A DNA stretch of 5,565 nucleotides. It comes from Gemmatimonadota bacterium (lineage in GTDB: Bacteria > Gemmatimonadota > Gemmatimonadetes > Gemmatimonadales > GWC2-71-9). Below are positions 5,116 to 5,565 of this stretch, piece by piece. Within the stretch, counting starts at the first letter, position 1, and every line of letters starts with the position of its first letter. The stretch covers positions 1-5,565 of the forward strand of contig JAGGAG010000162.1 in NCBI GenBank assembly GCA_017889745.1. Reading direction: 5' to 3'. The notes below the pieces were generated by a model. It did no database searches, had not been told where the DNA came from, and worked only from the letters and a program-made list of their open reading frames with translations. The position numbers and the translations under genes were made by a program.

Positions 5116-5565
5116 ATGGCCGTTCTCTACGTCGTCGCGACTCCCCTCGGCAACCTGGGCGACCTGACCGCCCGGGCGATCGAGGTCCTGCGCACCGTAC
5201 CGGTCGTGGCCGCCGAGGACACCCGCCGGACGCGGGGGCTCCTCGAGCACCTGGGCGCGCATCCGGAGCTCCATAGCTTCCACGCGCACTCCCCCGAGCG
5301 CCGGCTCGAGATGCTCCTCGAGATCCTGTCGGCCGGCCGGGACGTAGCCCTGGTGTCCGACGCCGGCACCCCCGGGGTGAGCGATCCAGGCACCGACCTG
5401 GTCCGGGCGGCGCGGGATGCCGGGCACGTCGTGGTGCCCATTCCCGGTCCCTCCGCGATCGCCACGGTGCTCTCCGCGTCCGGGTTGGCGGCCGACCGGT
5501 TCCTGTTCCTGGGGTTCGTGCCGAGGCGCGGAACGGATCGTGCGCGACTGCTGGCCCGCGCCGCC
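5116..5565 (+). CDS. rsmI: 16S rRNA (cytidine(1402)-2'-O)-methyltransferase, 3'-truncated by window edge
   Basis: RsmI uses S-adenosylmethionine to 2'-O-methylate C1402 of 16S rRNA in the decoding centre, acting on the small subunit together with RsmH (m4C1402). The 150 residues visible are the N-terminal half of a protein of about 280. It has a tetrapyrrole-methylase (class III) fold with the expected signatures: VATPLGNLGDLT (7-18), AAEDTRRT (32-39), ALVSDAGTPGVSDPG (78-92), VPIPGPSA (107-114) and DRFLFLGFVPRRG (127-139). The usual H-N-E after the second block (HDHNE in E. coli) reads HAHSPE (56-61) here. ATG 5116 has a GGAG five bases upstream (5107-5110), and the protein starts directly at the conserved first strand, so the start is secure. 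It follows thioredoxin on the same strand but is separated by a hairpin. Confidence 0.97.
   Translation, partial: MAVLYVVATPLGNLGDLTARAIEVLRTVPVVAAEDTRRTRGLLEHLGAHPELHSFHAHSPERRLEMLLEILSAGRDVALVSDAGTPGVSDPGTDLVRAARDAGHVVVPIPGPSAIATVLSASGLAADRFLFLGFVPRRGTDRARLLARAA

Noticed and set aside
1..5565. Defence island, prophage, CRISPR or insertion sequence
   Set aside because: No terminal inverted repeats, transposase or integrase motifs, spacer arrays or nuclease genes were seen; gene content is housekeeping.

Overview
The window is high-GC bacterial chromosome, dense with genes on both strands. It looks like ordinary chromosome rather than a mobile or defence region: I see no integrase, transposase, CRISPR array, tRNA or rRNA. 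High G+C, SD-less starts on some genes, a secreted NTF2-like protein and the mix of housekeeping genes fit a Gram-negative soil-type lineage such as Gemmatimonadota. That placement is an inference from general feel, not from a marker gene, and should be held loosely.

Layout. (1) A minus-strand block reads from about 3584 down to 1: pdxJ (pyridoxine 5'-phosphate synthase, vitamin B6), a 616-residue protein with two HPt-like helical domains that have lost the phospho-accepting histidine, and a multi-pass membrane protein of the lysylphosphatidylglycerol-synthase-TM / flippase-like (UPF0104, YbhN-like) family. The last is cut by the left edge, and its probable TTG start overlaps the end of the HPt-like gene. 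(2) From a short relatively AT-rich divergent gap, a plus-strand gene encodes a small exported protein of unknown function (3663-4163). (3) It converges on a minus-strand methylmalonyl-CoA epimerase gene (4176-4577); the two share a stem-loop at their 3' ends. (4) Divergent from the epimerase is a plus-strand thioredoxin (CGPC active site), preceded by an 8-bp perfect inverted repeat. (5) After a strong hairpin comes rsmI, the 16S rRNA C1402 2'-O-methyltransferase, cut by the right edge.

How they work together. The named enzymes serve separate tasks: cofactor synthesis, propionyl/methylmalonyl-CoA metabolism, thiol redox and ribosome maturation. The only real coupling visible is the minus-strand trio, where the pseudo-HPt gene and the membrane protein overlap and are probably translated together. 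The pseudo-HPt protein, with its repeated acidic-hydrophobic linker motif, is the least explained object here. I did not find convincing evidence for a complete new system.
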